A stretch of DNA of 64,000 nucleotides from Actinoplanes xinjiangensis (GTDB taxonomy: Bacteria; Actinomycetota; Actinomycetes; Mycobacteriales; Micromonosporaceae): positions 62,001-126,000 of the forward strand of contig NZ_QGGR01000008.1 of NCBI RefSeq assembly GCF_003148685.1, given 5' to 3'. The position numbers and the translations under genes are program-made. Shown in pieces: positions 1 to 8,833 of the stretch (the stretch's first letter is position 1; each line of letters starts with the position of its first letter). The notes under the pieces are model-generated. The model was not told where the DNA came from. It was given only the letters and a program-made list of their open reading frames with translations, and made no database searches.

Positions 1-1329
1 CACAGCAACATCGGCCACGCCGACGCGGACGGTGCCGGCCAGGAACGCGAGCAGATCCTCCTGGCCCGTCGGGAGAACCCCCGGCTACTCATCTTCCAGG
101 GCCTGGAGTGGTACATCCCGGGCGCCGAGCACGCCACCGTCTTCACCGCGCCCGGCGCGGCCGAGGCCGCCGTGCTGCGCGAGTTCGAGAAGGCGTACGA
201 CGGCAAACTGCTCAACCGGGCCGACAGCACCTCGGCCAACGAGGCTCATGCGGTCGCGGCGATCCGCTGGCTGGCAGAACAACGCCGGACCGGCCGGGTC
301 CCAGACGTGCTGGTACTCGCCAACCACCCGTCCCGGCTGGGCATCGACTCACCGCACGAACTTCGTGCCTGGCGCGACGCCGACCCCGCGATCATGATCG
401 GCATGGAAGGCGCGCCCGGTGCGCAGGGCGCCGCGATCCCCGGTCTGCGCGGCCCGGCGAGCGTACGCGGTGAGTACGAGAACCGCCCCGGCCCGCAGTC
501 CTGGCCCGGCTACCCGCCTGAGGCGTACGTCACCTACGGCGGCTTCGACTGGATGACCGCCACGGTCGGCGGGCTCTGGGACGCGCTGCTCTCCGAAGGT
601 CGGCTGTTCACCATCACCAGCAACTCCGACAACCACCGGACGATCCACGACACCACCCGCAACGGCGATTTCCCACCCGGGCACACCTTCGACACCGACG
701 GTCACCTCCCCGACCCGGTGGAGACGGGCACCCCGCAGCCGGGCAGTGACTTCTGGCCCGGCCAGTTCAGCCGCACCCACGTCGGCGTCACCCGGTACGG
801 CTATCGCGAGGTGATGGCCGGTCTGCGCGCCGGCCGGGTCTGGGTCGATCACGGCCACCTGGTCGACGCCGTCGACGTCCGCCTCGACGCCGGCCATGCC
901 CGGGCCACCCTCGGCGGCCGGGTCCGGGTGCGCCGGGGCCGGCGACTCACCCTGACCGTCACGATCACCTCGGCCCGGCGCCCCAACATGCACGGCGACC
1001 TGCCCAGGCTGGCCCATCTGGACGTGATCCGCGGGCGCACGGGCCCGGCCGCCGACGACCGGGACACGTTCGTTGCCCCCGGCACCCGGGTCGAGCACAC
1101 CGTGGACACCCGCCGTCGGAGCGGCACGTACACCGTACGCATCGATCTGGGACCGGCTCGCGACAGCGGCTACGTCCGGCTGCGCGGCAGCGACGGCCGC
1201 CGCAACGGCCCTGGCCTGCGCGGCCGGTCGGTCGACCCGCACGGCCCGCTGGCCCACCCGCCGGGCCAGGGCGACCCCTGGCAGGACATCTGGCTCTACA
1301 CCAACCCGATCTTCATCGACGTCCACTGA
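1..1329 (+). CDS. PHP-domain metal-dependent hydrolase, 5' end missing
   Basis: The frame is open from base 1, so the gene starts outside the window; 442 codons are visible. The first residues read HSNIGHADADGAGQ and later parts contain ANHPSR, NSDNH and a histidine-rich region, as expected for the metal-binding loops of a PHP (polymerase and histidinol phosphatase) phosphoesterase. A beta-rich tail (about the last 130 codons) follows the catalytic part. The substrate cannot be told from sequence. Because the 5' end is missing, I cannot say whether it is exported. It ends 122 bases before the next gene on the same strand. Confidence 0.75.
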   Translation, partial: HSNIGHADADGAGQEREQILLARRENPRLLIFQGLEWYIPGAEHATVFTAPGAAEAAVLREFEKAYDGKLLNRADSTSANEAHAVAAIRWLAEQRRTGRVPDVLVLANHPSRLGIDSPHELRAWRDADPAIMIGMEGAPGAQGAAIPGLRGPASVRGEYENRPGPQSWPGYPPEAYVTYGGFDWMTATVGGLWDALLSEGRLFTITSNSDNHRTIHDTTRNGDFPPGHTFDTDGHLPDPVETGTPQPGSDFWPGQFSRTHVGVTRYGYREVMAGLRAGRVWVDHGHLVDAVDVRLDAGHARATLGGRVRVRRGRRLTLTVTITSARRPNMHGDLPRLAHLDVIRGRTGPAADDRDTFVAPGTRVEHTVDTRRRSGTYTVRIDLGPARDSGYVRLRGSDGRRNGPGLRGRSVDPHGPLAHPPGQGDPWQDIWLYTNPIFIDVH

Positions 1330-1451
1330 GGAAAGCCGATGGCTCTCGGCCCGAGATGAACAATGCGCGAACGACCGAATGCCCGGCGTACGTGCGGGGC
1401 ACCAGTCACCTCAGTCAGCTACGGCCCTTCTGATGACCTCTGAGGTGTGTG

Positions 1452-1706
1452 ATGACCGAACCCGCCGCCACCGGTGGACTCGTCGACCCGGAGATCGCCC
1501 TGCAACGTCAGATCGAGACGCTTTCCCAGCGTTTCCCGGACGTGGAGCGGGCCGACCTCTCCGAGCGTGTGCATGCGACGTACGAGCGGCTCAAGCAGGA
1601 GGCAACGGTCGATTCTCATCTGGTCGCCATGACCGAGAAGCAGGTCACCGAGGACCTGCGCCGCACCGGTGAGACGGTCCACGTCCGCGGCGACGGCACG
1701 GATTGA
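1452..1706 (+). CDS. Small three-helix-bundle protein
   Basis: A protein of about 84 residues, almost entirely helical and charged. The block from DLSERVHATYERLK to EKQVTEDLR resembles the actinobacterial three-helix-bundle dimerisation domain family of unknown role. ATG at 1452 directly follows an in-frame GTG at 1449; either could be used. It ends 12 bases before glgE, so the two may be co-transcribed. No catalytic motif is visible. Confidence 0.6.
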   Translation: MTEPAATGGLVDPEIALQRQIETLSQRFPDVERADLSERVHATYERLKQEATVDSHLVAMTEKQVTEDLRRTGETVHVRGDGTD

Positions 1707-1718
1707 AGGGCCCACGGT

Positions 1719-3722
1719 ATGACGGGCCGTCCGATCGGACGTATCGCGGTGACCGGGGTCGGGCCGGTCGTCGAGCACGGTGAGCGACCGGCGAAGTCGG
1801 TCATCGGTGAGGAGTTCGAGGTCGTCGCCACCGTGTTCCGCGAGGGCCACGACGCGGTGGGCGCCACCGTGGTACTCACCGACACCGACGGCCACGAACA
1901 CCGTGTCCCGATGCACCGGGTCAACGCGGGGCTCGACGCCTGGTCGGCCACGGTCGGCGCCGACCGGCCCGGCTCGTGGTCGTATCGGGTGGAGGGCTGG
2001 TCCGACCCGTACGGCACGTGGCACCACAGCGCCGTCATCAACGTGGGTGCGGGTGTCGATGTCGCGCTGATGCTCGAGGAAGGCGCCCGGGTCCTCGAGC
2101 GTGCCGTCACCGAAGTGCCCCGGAGCAAGGAGCAGGCCGTCACGCTGACGGACGCGATCGCTGCTCTGCGCGACACCGGACAGACACCGGAGGCGAGGCT
2201 GAGCGCGGGCGTGGCCGCGGAGGTGCAGGCCGAGCTACGGGAGCGGCCACTTCGCGACCACGTCACGCCGTCGTCCGATCTTCCCTGGCTGGTCGAACGT
2301 GAACGGGCCCTCTACGGCGCCTGGTACGAGTTCTTTCCGCGGTCCGAGGGCGCCCGGCTCGACGATCGCACCGGACAATGGCGCGGTGGGACGCTCGCCA
2401 CCGCGGCCCACCGTCTCGACGCCGTTGCCGCCATGGGATTCGACGTGGTCTATCTGCCGCCGATCCATCCGATCGGGCGGGTCAACCGCAAGGGCCGCAA
2501 CAATGCGCTGCGCGCCGAGCCGTCCGACCCGGGCTCCCCGTACGCGATCGGGTCTTCCGAGGGTGGCCATGACACCGTCCACCCCGATCTGGGCACGATC
2601 GACGACTTCGACGCCTTCGTCGGGCACGCGCACGAGCTCGGGCTCGAAGTGGCACTCGACCTCGCACTCAACTGCGCGCCCGACCATCCGTGGGTCACCG
2701 CCCATCCGGAGTGGTTCACCAGACGGGCCGACGGCTCCATCGCGTACGCCGAGAACCCGCCCAAGAAATACCAGGACATCTACCCCCTCGACTTCGACGG
2801 CGACCCGCAGGGCCTGTACGCCGAGATCCGCCGCGTCGTGCGGTTCTGGCTCGACCACGGCGTCACGATCTTCCGGGTCGACAATCCGCACACCAAGCCG
2901 CTGTGGCTGTGGGAACGGCTGATCGCCGACGTCGCTGCCGGGCAGCCCGGCGTCATCTGGCTGGCCGAGGCGTTCACCCGCCCGCCCATGATGCACACTC
3001 TCGCCAGGATCGGCATCCAGCAGTCCTACACCTACTACGCCTGGCGCAACACACGCGACGAACTCACCGAGTACTGCACCGAGCTCGCCGGCCCCGCCGC
3101 CGCGTACATGCGGCCCAACTTCTGGCCCACCACCCACGACATCCTGACCCCGTTCCTGCAGCGCGGCGGATCGGCCACCTGGAAGATGCGGGCCGCGCTG
3201 GCCGCGACGCTCTCGCCCAGCTACGGCATCTACGCCGGCTACGAGCTGATGGAACGCGTGGCCCGGCCCGGCGCCGAGGAACAGATCGACAACGAGAAGT
3301 ACGAGTACAAGGACCGGCGATGGGCCGAACACGACGAGGCCGGGACGACCCTCGCGCCGTACCTGAGAAGGATCAACCAGATCCGGCGCGCTCACCCGGC
3401 GCTGCACCGGCTGCGCAACCTGCGTTTCCACCACGCCGACGACGAACACTTCCTCGTCTTCAGCAAGGCCCGCCGGATCTACGACCGCGACGACGTCATC
3501 CTCGTGGTCGCCAACCTGGAACCGGAACACACCCGCGACACCTGGATCCATCTGAGGATGCCGGACCTCGGTCTCGACTGGCCCGACCGGTTCGTGGCCC
3601 ACGACCTGATCACCGGCGAAAACTGGAACTGGACGGAACACACCTTCGTCCGGCTGGGCCCGGCCACCGAACCGGTCCACATCATCCACGTCCGCCCCGA
3701 AGCGGTCACCGGCCCGCGCTGA
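1719..3722 (+). CDS. glgE: Alpha-1,4-glucan:maltose-1-phosphate maltosyltransferase GlgE
   Basis: GlgE (GH13_3) transfers maltose from alpha-maltose-1-phosphate to the non-reducing end of alpha-glucans, in the cytoplasmic glycogen/alpha-glucan pathway. The 667 residues match the usual length. An N-terminal beta-sandwich domain (about 1-100) and helical insertion precede the (beta/alpha)8 core. FRVDNPHTKP carries the predicted nucleophile Asp388, LAEAF the acid/base Glu417, and TTHD the third acid Asp474. An AAGG about 9 bases upstream of ATG 1719 supports the start. The usual partners treS/pep2 and glgB do not lie downstream in this window, so the gene appears detached from the pathway operon seen in other actinobacteria. 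Confidence 0.95.
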   Translation: MTGRPIGRIAVTGVGPVVEHGERPAKSVIGEEFEVVATVFREGHDAVGATVVLTDTDGHEHRVPMHRVNAGLDAWSATVGADRPGSWSYRVEGWSDPYGTWHHSAVINVGAGVDVALMLEEGARVLERAVTEVPRSKEQAVTLTDAIAALRDTGQTPEARLSAGVAAEVQAELRERPLRDHVTPSSDLPWLVERERALYGAWYEFFPRSEGARLDDRTGQWRGGTLATAAHRLDAVAAMGFDVVYLPPIHPIGRVNRKGRNNALRAEPSDPGSPYAIGSSEGGHDTVHPDLGTIDDFDAFVGHAHELGLEVALDLALNCAPDHPWVTAHPEWFTRRADGSIAYAENPPKKYQDIYPLDFDGDPQGLYAEIRRVVRFWLDHGVTIFRVDNPHTKPLWLWERLIADVAAGQPGVIWLAEAFTRPPMMHTLARIGIQQSYTYYAWRNTRDELTEYCTELAGPAAAYMRPNFWPTTHDILTPFLQRGGSATWKMRAALAATLSPSYGIYAGYELMERVARPGAEEQIDNEKYEYKDRRWAEHDEAGTTLAPYLRRINQIRRAHPALHRLRNLRFHHADDEHFLVFSKARRIYDRDDVILVVANLEPEHTRDTWIHLRMPDLGLDWPDRFVAHDLITGENWNWTEHTFVRLGPATEPVHIIHVRPEAVTGPR

Positions 3723-3940
3723 GCGCCCCCCTTCCGGCGTCTGCAACGTGCCGGCGCGCCCGGCCGTGCGCCGAGCCGTTCAACCGGCGATGCCGACGGC
3801 ACCGGCGCTGAGGCAACCGGAATCCACAAGAAACGTCGAGGACCGGTACAAGGTCGTCGGCCCCCTGGGCGATCTTCATCCGGTCGTGGCTCCATCCGGC
3901 GAGCGAGTTACGGCGGTGTTACGGTCGGGTTGAGAGATTG

Positions 3941-5788
3941 ATGGAAGTCGTTGGGATGACCTTGAGCAGCGCATGCCTCGCGAACAGCCGCACATCCGGG
4001 CCCGCCGTCCGGATGCTGATGCGGCTCGTGCTGGTGAGCGCCGGGGTGGTGGCCGGATATCTGCTGTTCGCTCTCCTCTCCCCCGCCGCCCGCGCCGAGC
4101 CGGGGACACCCGGGGCACTGCCCGACGCCGGTGAGGCAGCGCGGCCCTTGTTCAACGCCACCTCGAGCGCCGTCACCTCGGTCAAGACGACCGCGCGAGA
4201 AACGGTCAAGACGACGGCGCGGGGAACGGTCGAGACGACCGCGCGGGAAACGGGTAGCGACCGGAACCCGCCGGTGAAAGACGCGGACCGGCCGGAGCAG
4301 GCACAGAAGTCCCGGTCCGGGCTCGGCCGCGTGGCCGGCTCCGAACCCGACGGCAAGCCCCGATCCGAACCCGGCCACGAGCCCCGGTCCCAAGCCGGCC
4401 GCGGGGCCGGGTCCGGGGATGACGGCAAGGCTCGTGACGCCGGCCGTCGCACCTCCGTGCAGCGGGAGGCGGCGCATCAGGCGAGTCGCCCGGATGAGCG
4501 TTCTCTCACGAAGCGCAGCGACCGTGTCACGGCGAAAGGCACGGTGGAGCGGCGGGTCGGTCAGGCCACACGGTCGGCCGCCCGCGCCGCAGCGGAAACG
4601 GCCCGGACGGTGACCACCGTCGCGGAGCAGCCGAGCCGCAGCAGCGAGCGAGCCGCCAAGGCCGCCACCCCGGTGACCGGCAAGCCTCAGCAGGCCGCGA
4701 AAGCTCTCCCCGGACACACGCCGCCGAACTCACCACCGGCGGCATCTCTGCCGCATCAGGCCGACACCGTCGTCTCGGACGCCGCCCGCCCCGTGGCGAG
4801 TCTGCGGCCGGTGACCGAAATTCTGGACCTCTCCCCCGCCACCGACCTGACCGGCATGGTGGACCCGATCCTCGGGCCCTCGAAAACCGTCACCGGCGTG
4901 GTGGATCCGGCTCTCGAAACCCTGCGGCCCGTCACCGACCTGACCGGCATGGTGGATCCGGCTCTTGAGACCCTGCGGCCCGTCACCGACCTGGCAGACG
5001 GGGTCACTCCGGTCCTCGTACACCCGGTCCGGAGAACCCTGCAACCCGCCATTGACCTGGTAGGCACGATCCGTCCGGTCCTCGTAGACCCCGTCCTGCA
5101 GACCCTCCGGCCAGTCACCGACCTGGTAGGCGCGGTGCACCCGGTCCTCCATGCCCTGCGGCCCGTCACCGACCTGGTGGGCGCGGTCACTCCGGCCGTC
5201 GTAGACGCAGTCGGGAGAACCCTGCGGCCCGTCACCGACCTGGTGGGCGTGGTCGTTCCGGCCGTCGTAGACCCGGTCCGGAGAACTCTGCGGCCCGTCA
5301 CCGGCGCGCTGACGCCGATCGAGCCCGGCCCCGGCGTGGCCCTCCCCGACCCGTCACCGGCAGCCGCCGGCCCGAACCCGGCCCCGGCCTCCAGTGAGCA
5401 CACCGCGGCCGTCGCACCGGCAGAGCCGGAGACCGCCGGCGCGGCCCCCGAGATCCGGCCACTCAGCATTCCGGCCCTCGGTGGGATGCCGGTGCACACC
5501 GGCGCACCGGGCCCGTGGATCCACCCCGACCCCACCGCCGGCGAGCGCCCGGCATCCGTGCGGAGCAAGCGATCCTCGGACCCGGTTGACGCCCCGGTGC
5601 CCGGGCGTCCCGGCCCCGACCGGGCTCCGTCAGCACCCAGCGCCCGCTCCGGAGGCGCCGACCCGGCGTCACCGGCCGTCACCACGGTCGCGGGCCTCAT
5701 CCGGCCCACCCTGACCGCTCTCGTCACGACGGCCGGTGCCCGTAACGGGTCCACCCGGCTGCCGGACGTCTCCGCACTGCCCGGATAG
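3941..5788 (+). CDS. Exported low-complexity protein with LRPVTDL-type tandem repeats
   Basis: No enzyme family is recognisable. The N-terminus has a hydrophobic segment (MLMRLVLVSAGVVAGYLLFALL then SPAARA), a signal peptide or anchor. Residues about 50-260 are rich in Thr, Arg, Lys, Glu and Ala. About eight imperfect 17-22-residue repeats of the type TLRPVTDLVGxVxPxVVDPVxR follow, then a Pro/Ala-rich tail. ATG 3941 (GAGAG five bases upstream) is my choice; ATG 3956 and 4016 are alternatives. A strong terminator follows. It is likely a cell-surface or cell-wall-spanning structural protein (inference). Confidence 0.6.
   Translation: MEVVGMTLSSACLANSRTSGPAVRMLMRLVLVSAGVVAGYLLFALLSPAARAEPGTPGALPDAGEAARPLFNATSSAVTSVKTTARETVKTTARGTVETTARETGSDRNPPVKDADRPEQAQKSRSGLGRVAGSEPDGKPRSEPGHEPRSQAGRGAGSGDDGKARDAGRRTSVQREAAHQASRPDERSLTKRSDRVTAKGTVERRVGQATRSAARAAAETARTVTTVAEQPSRSSERAAKAATPVTGKPQQAAKALPGHTPPNSPPAASLPHQADTVVSDAARPVASLRPVTEILDLSPATDLTGMVDPILGPSKTVTGVVDPALETLRPVTDLTGMVDPALETLRPVTDLADGVTPVLVHPVRRTLQPAIDLVGTIRPVLVDPVLQTLRPVTDLVGAVHPVLHALRPVTDLVGAVTPAVVDAVGRTLRPVTDLVGVVVPAVVDPVRRTLRPVTGALTPIEPGPGVALPDPSPAAAGPNPAPASSEHTAAVAPAEPETAGAAPEIRPLSIPALGGMPVHTGAPGPWIHPDPTAGERPASVRSKRSSDPVDAPVPGRPGPDRAPSAPSARSGGADPASPAVTTVAGLIRPTLTALVTTAGARNGSTRLPDVSALPG
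4798..5310 (+). repeat. In-gene tandem repeat encoding LRPVTDL units
   Basis: Imperfect direct repeats of about 51-66 bases encode TLRPVTDLVGAVxPxVVDPVxR-like units. DNA copies share CTGCGGCCCGTCACCGACCT at several places (for example near 4922, 4973, 5156, 5222). High nucleotide identity between copies suggests recent duplication or recombination within the gene. Confidence 0.8.
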
Positions 5789-5797
5789 ACACCGCTC

Positions 5798-5830
5798 ACC
5801 GGCCGCCCGGCGTCACGCCGGGCGGCCGGT
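5798..5830 (+). terminator. Strong intrinsic hairpin after the repeat protein
   Basis: ACCGGCCGCCCGGCG pairs perfectly with CGCCGGGCGGCCGGT (15-bp stem, 3-base loop TCA), 9 bases after the stop codon. There is no U-tract, as is usual in high-GC actinomycetes. Confidence 0.75.
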
Positions 5831-5915
5831 CTTCGCAGCACTCGTCACTGTCCAGCGGACGCCACCGCGCGTGGCGGTCCCGGCATGCCCTGACGGGCGG
5901 CGAATGGGAGCAGCG

Positions 5916-6521
5916 GTGATACGCACCCTTGTCGTATCCAATCTTCGTCTCTTACGTGAGGCGGTCTGTCTGGTTCTTTCCATCGAAGACGATCTGGAGG
6001 CTGTGAGCGCATTCGGCACCGACCGCGAGGTGCTGTCCCGGGCCGTACACCTGGCGGCGCACGTCGCGGTCGTCGATCTCGGCGTGACGCATCGCGACGA
6101 GCTGCGTACCGTACGCCTGCTGGTGAAGTCCCTGCCCCAGCTGGCAGTGGTGGCGCTGAGTGCGGAGCACACCCCGGGCGCGCTGCGACGTGCTCTCGTC
6201 GCCGGTGTGCGCGGGTTCGCCAGCCGTGCCCAGGCTCCCGGTGAGCTCGCCGAGATCATCCGGCGGGTGGCCCGAGGGGAGCTGGTCCTCCATCAGCCGA
6301 CGGCGCTGGCCACCCTGGCGGTGATGGACAACCCGCTGTCCGAACGCCAGCAGGAGGCGCTACGACTGGCGGGCCGCGGAATGCCCACCAAGGAGATCGC
6401 CGAGCGGTTGTTCCTCGCCGAGGGCACCGTACGCAACTATCTCTCCGACGCGATGCGCAAATTGGACTGTCCGAATCGCCTCAGGGCGGCAAGGCGCGCC
6501 GAGGAAGCCGGATGGCTTTAG
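5916..6521 (+). CDS. LuxR-type response regulator with degenerate receiver (RamR-like candidate)
   Basis: About 201 residues: an N-terminal receiver-like domain and a C-terminal LuxR/NarL helix-turn-helix (LSERQQEALRLAGRGMPTKEIAERLFLAEGTVRNYLS). The phosphoacceptor-position Asp is present (VAVVDLG), but the usual acidic pair at the start is replaced (VVSNLRLL) and the conserved Lys near GFASRA is absent, so normal phosphorylation is doubtful. GTG 5916 has GGAG five bases upstream; ATG 5904 is the alternative. Its stop overlaps the start of the next regulator. SapB-type operons are typically controlled by an adjacent orphan regulator of this kind (RamR/AmfR), so control of the facing lanthipeptide operon is the natural inference. 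Confidence 0.8.
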   Translation: MIRTLVVSNLRLLREAVCLVLSIEDDLEAVSAFGTDREVLSRAVHLAAHVAVVDLGVTHRDELRTVRLLVKSLPQLAVVALSAEHTPGALRRALVAGVRGFASRAQAPGELAEIIRRVARGELVLHQPTALATLAVMDNPLSERQQEALRLAGRGMPTKEIAERLFLAEGTVRNYLSDAMRKLDCPNRLRAARRAEEAGWL

Positions 6522-7171
6522 CGGTGGACGTGACCATCATGAAAGATGAGGGGATGGTACGCGTGCAGTTGGCGATGCCGGGGGGCCTGCTACGCGGAGC
6601 GTTGAGCTTCGTGCTCTCCGCTCAGCCGGACATCGACGTGATCGCCGAGCACGACGCGGTCGGCGGTGCCATCCAGACGTTGCGGGCCCACAGTCCCGAC
6701 GTCACCGTCCTCGACCTGGATCTGCTCGGTGACGGTAACGGCATCGGCGCCCGGCAGGCCGCCCAGGAGGCGCACGCCGAGTTACCGGACAGCCGGGTGC
6801 TCGTGCTCGTCGATCCACGCCGGCCAGGGTTCGCCAGCCAGATCGCGGCGGTGCCGCCGACCGTCGGCTTCCTGGCCCAGTCGGCGCCGCCGGAGCGGGT
6901 GGTGGACGCGGTGCGCCGGATGGCCCGGGACGAGCCGGTGGTCGACGGTGATCTGCTGGTGGCCGCGCTCACCCGGCCGCCTCCGCTGTCCGAGCGGGAG
7001 TTGCGGGTGTTAGTGGTGGCGGCGCGCGGCCATTCGGTCAAGGAGATCGCCGTCGAGCTGGCGATCGCCCCCGGCACCGTGAGCAACCACCTGTCCCGGA
7101 TCCTGGCGAAGACCGGCGCCCGCAACCGGATCGAGGCCATCACCATCGCCCGGGAGGCGGGCTGGATCTGA
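6512..7171 (+). CDS. Second LuxR-type orphan response regulator, degenerate receiver
   Basis: About 219 residues. The receiver-like domain keeps the Asp strand (VTVLDLDLL), but the acidic pair is missing (QLAMPGGLL) and the switch Lys is not seen (GFLAQSAPPE). The C-terminal LuxR HTH reads LSERELRVLVVAARGHSVKEIAVELAIAPGTVSNHLS. ATG 6512 overlaps the end of the first regulator by 10 bases, giving likely translational coupling; ATG 6540 or 6554 are alternatives. The last 162 bases overlap the end of the facing ABC transporter gene in antisense. Tandem RamR-like paralogues next to one operon could work as a heterodimer or antagonists (inference). Confidence 0.8.
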   Translation: MALAVDVTIMKDEGMVRVQLAMPGGLLRGALSFVLSAQPDIDVIAEHDAVGGAIQTLRAHSPDVTVLDLDLLGDGNGIGARQAAQEAHAELPDSRVLVLVDPRRPGFASQIAAVPPTVGFLAQSAPPERVVDAVRRMARDEPVVDGDLLVAALTRPPPLSERELRVLVVAARGHSVKEIAVELAIAPGTVSNHLSRILAKTGARNRIEAITIAREAGWI

Positions 7172-8833
7172 TCCCGGTCCCGTCCAGCAGCCGACCAGGT
7201 CCCGGTAGGCGGCCGAGGTGGCCAGCAGTGTCTCGTGGTCGCCGAGGTGGGGGCGGGCGCCGTCGAACATGAGGATGTGCCGGGCCCGGCGGGCCGAGGT
7301 CATCCGGTGGGCGATGACGATCAGGCCGCCGGGCCGGTGGGTGAACGCCTGCTCGGCTCGCGCCTCGGCTTCCGGGTCGAGGTGGCAGGTGGCCTCGTCC
7401 AGGATGACGAGCGGTGCCGGCGCCAGGTATGCCCGCACCAGCGCGATCATCTGGCGCTCACCGGCGGACAGTGCGGCCGGCTCGAGCGGGGCGTCGTAGC
7501 CGCCGAGCCGCCCGACCAGTGGGCCGGCGCCGAGTGTGCCGACCGCCGCGTCCAGTTGTGACACGGTGGTGTCCGGTGCCAGATAGCGCAGGTTGTCCCC
7601 CACGGTGCCGGTGAAGACGTACGCCTCCTGCGGGACCAGCACCGGCCGCCCGGCGTACCGGATCGTGCCCGACTGGGCGGGCAGGAGTCCGGCCATCAGC
7701 GCGGACAGGGTGGACTTGCCGATGCCACTGGCACCGACCACGGCGAGGTGCGCTCCGGCGGCCACGTCCAGGTCCAGGCCGTCGAGCACCGGTGCGGCGG
7801 CTGTCCCGTACCGGAACGTCACGTCCCGCATGCGCAGCAGGTCCGGCGGGGTGAGGGTGCCCACCTGGACCGGGGCCGGGGACGGGACTCCGGTGGCCGC
7901 CAGCAGCCGCGCGAGGGTCACCCCGTACCGCAGGCCGCCGCCGGCCAGGCCTTCGATCAGCAGGTGCAGCGCGGGCTGCAGGCCTTGGCGGATGTAGACC
8001 ATGGCGCCCAGGACCGTCCCGGCGCCGGCGCCGTTGCGGACCGCCCACGGTGCGGTGATCAGCAGCAACGCGAGAGGCAGCCATCCACTGATCGCGAGGC
8101 TGGCCCGGCGCAGCGCACCCATGCGGGCCAGTGCCGTCTCGGCCTGGCACTGTTCGTCGACCGGTGCGCCGACGGTGTGCACCGCCCAGTCGCGGGTGCC
8201 GGCGGAGGCGATGTCGCGATGGCCGCGCAGCAGGGATTCGGCGGTACGGCCGAGGCGCTCGACGGCGTACACGTAGTCACGCTGCCGCCGCGCCATGGCC
8301 GGCAGCAGAACCAGGAAGAGCAGGAGACCGGCGATCAGCGGAACGGCGACGAGCCCGGCCATCTCCGCGGAGATCAGCGTCAGGCCGGCGAGGACGCCCA
8401 CGCCGCCGAAGAGGAATCCGCGGGCCACGGTGAGCAGCCCCGCCAGGGTGTCCCGGACGATCTCCACCTGGTGGGTGAGGCGGGCGACGGCCGCCCCGTC
8501 CGGCTGCCCGCCCGGGCCGGTGGCGCGCCGCAGCTCGCCGGTGACGACGCGGGCGGCCAGCCGGTCGCGCACCGGTTCGACGATGCCCGCCAGTCCCGCG
8601 TATGCCTGCCGGGCACCGGCCGCGCCGGCCGCGGCCACCACCGCGTACCCGCCCAGCCAGGCCAGGCCGACCGTGGGACGGCCGGCCAGGAACCCGTCGT
8701 CGACCGCCCGGGCGATCGCGTACCCGGATGCCAGCGCGGGCAGCGCCTCCACCACCGACCAGCCGGCCAGCCGGGTGACCGCCCGCCGCTGCCGGCCCAG
8801 CTCATCGAAGGTGTGGCGGACCACGGTGTTCAC
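7010..8833 (-). CDS. ramB: ABC exporter half-transporter of the lanthipeptide operon (RamB/AmfB position)
   Basis: 607 residues: N-terminal transmembrane exporter domain (about 1-310) and C-terminal nucleotide-binding domain with Walker A GASGIGKST, signature LSAGERQ, Walker B VILDEAT and H-loop IAHRM, all intact. It overlaps the upstream half-transporter by 4 bases (8830-8833), so the two are probably translated together as a heterodimer exporting the modified peptide. The recognisable ABC fold ends near residue 545; the remaining ~60 residues (Gly/Asp-rich) extend into, and are antisense to, the second regulator gene. Gene symbol assigned by operon position. Confidence 0.85.
   Translation of the reverse strand: MNTVVRHTFDELGRQRRAVTRLAGWSVVEALPALASGYAIARAVDDGFLAGRPTVGLAWLGGYAVVAAAGAAGARQAYAGLAGIVEPVRDRLAARVVTGELRRATGPGGQPDGAAVARLTHQVEIVRDTLAGLLTVARGFLFGGVGVLAGLTLISAEMAGLVAVPLIAGLLLFLVLLPAMARRQRDYVYAVERLGRTAESLLRGHRDIASAGTRDWAVHTVGAPVDEQCQAETALARMGALRRASLAISGWLPLALLLITAPWAVRNGAGAGTVLGAMVYIRQGLQPALHLLIEGLAGGGLRYGVTLARLLAATGVPSPAPVQVGTLTPPDLLRMRDVTFRYGTAAAPVLDGLDLDVAAGAHLAVVGASGIGKSTLSALMAGLLPAQSGTIRYAGRPVLVPQEAYVFTGTVGDNLRYLAPDTTVSQLDAAVGTLGAGPLVGRLGGYDAPLEPAALSAGERQMIALVRAYLAPAPLVILDEATCHLDPEAEARAEQAFTHRPGGLIVIAHRMTSARRARHILMFDGARPHLGDHETLLATSAAYRDLVGCWTGPGSDPARLPGDGDGLDPVAGAGLRQDPGQVVAHGAGGDRQLDGDLLDRMAARRHH

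Noticed and set aside
3748..3933. 61-codon frame between glgE and the repeat protein
   Set aside because: No RBS, no family and low-complexity start; treated as intergenic.
4798..5310. Tandem repeats as a CRISPR-like array
   Set aside because: Repeats are in frame, imperfect, without unique spacers, and encode a periodic protein.
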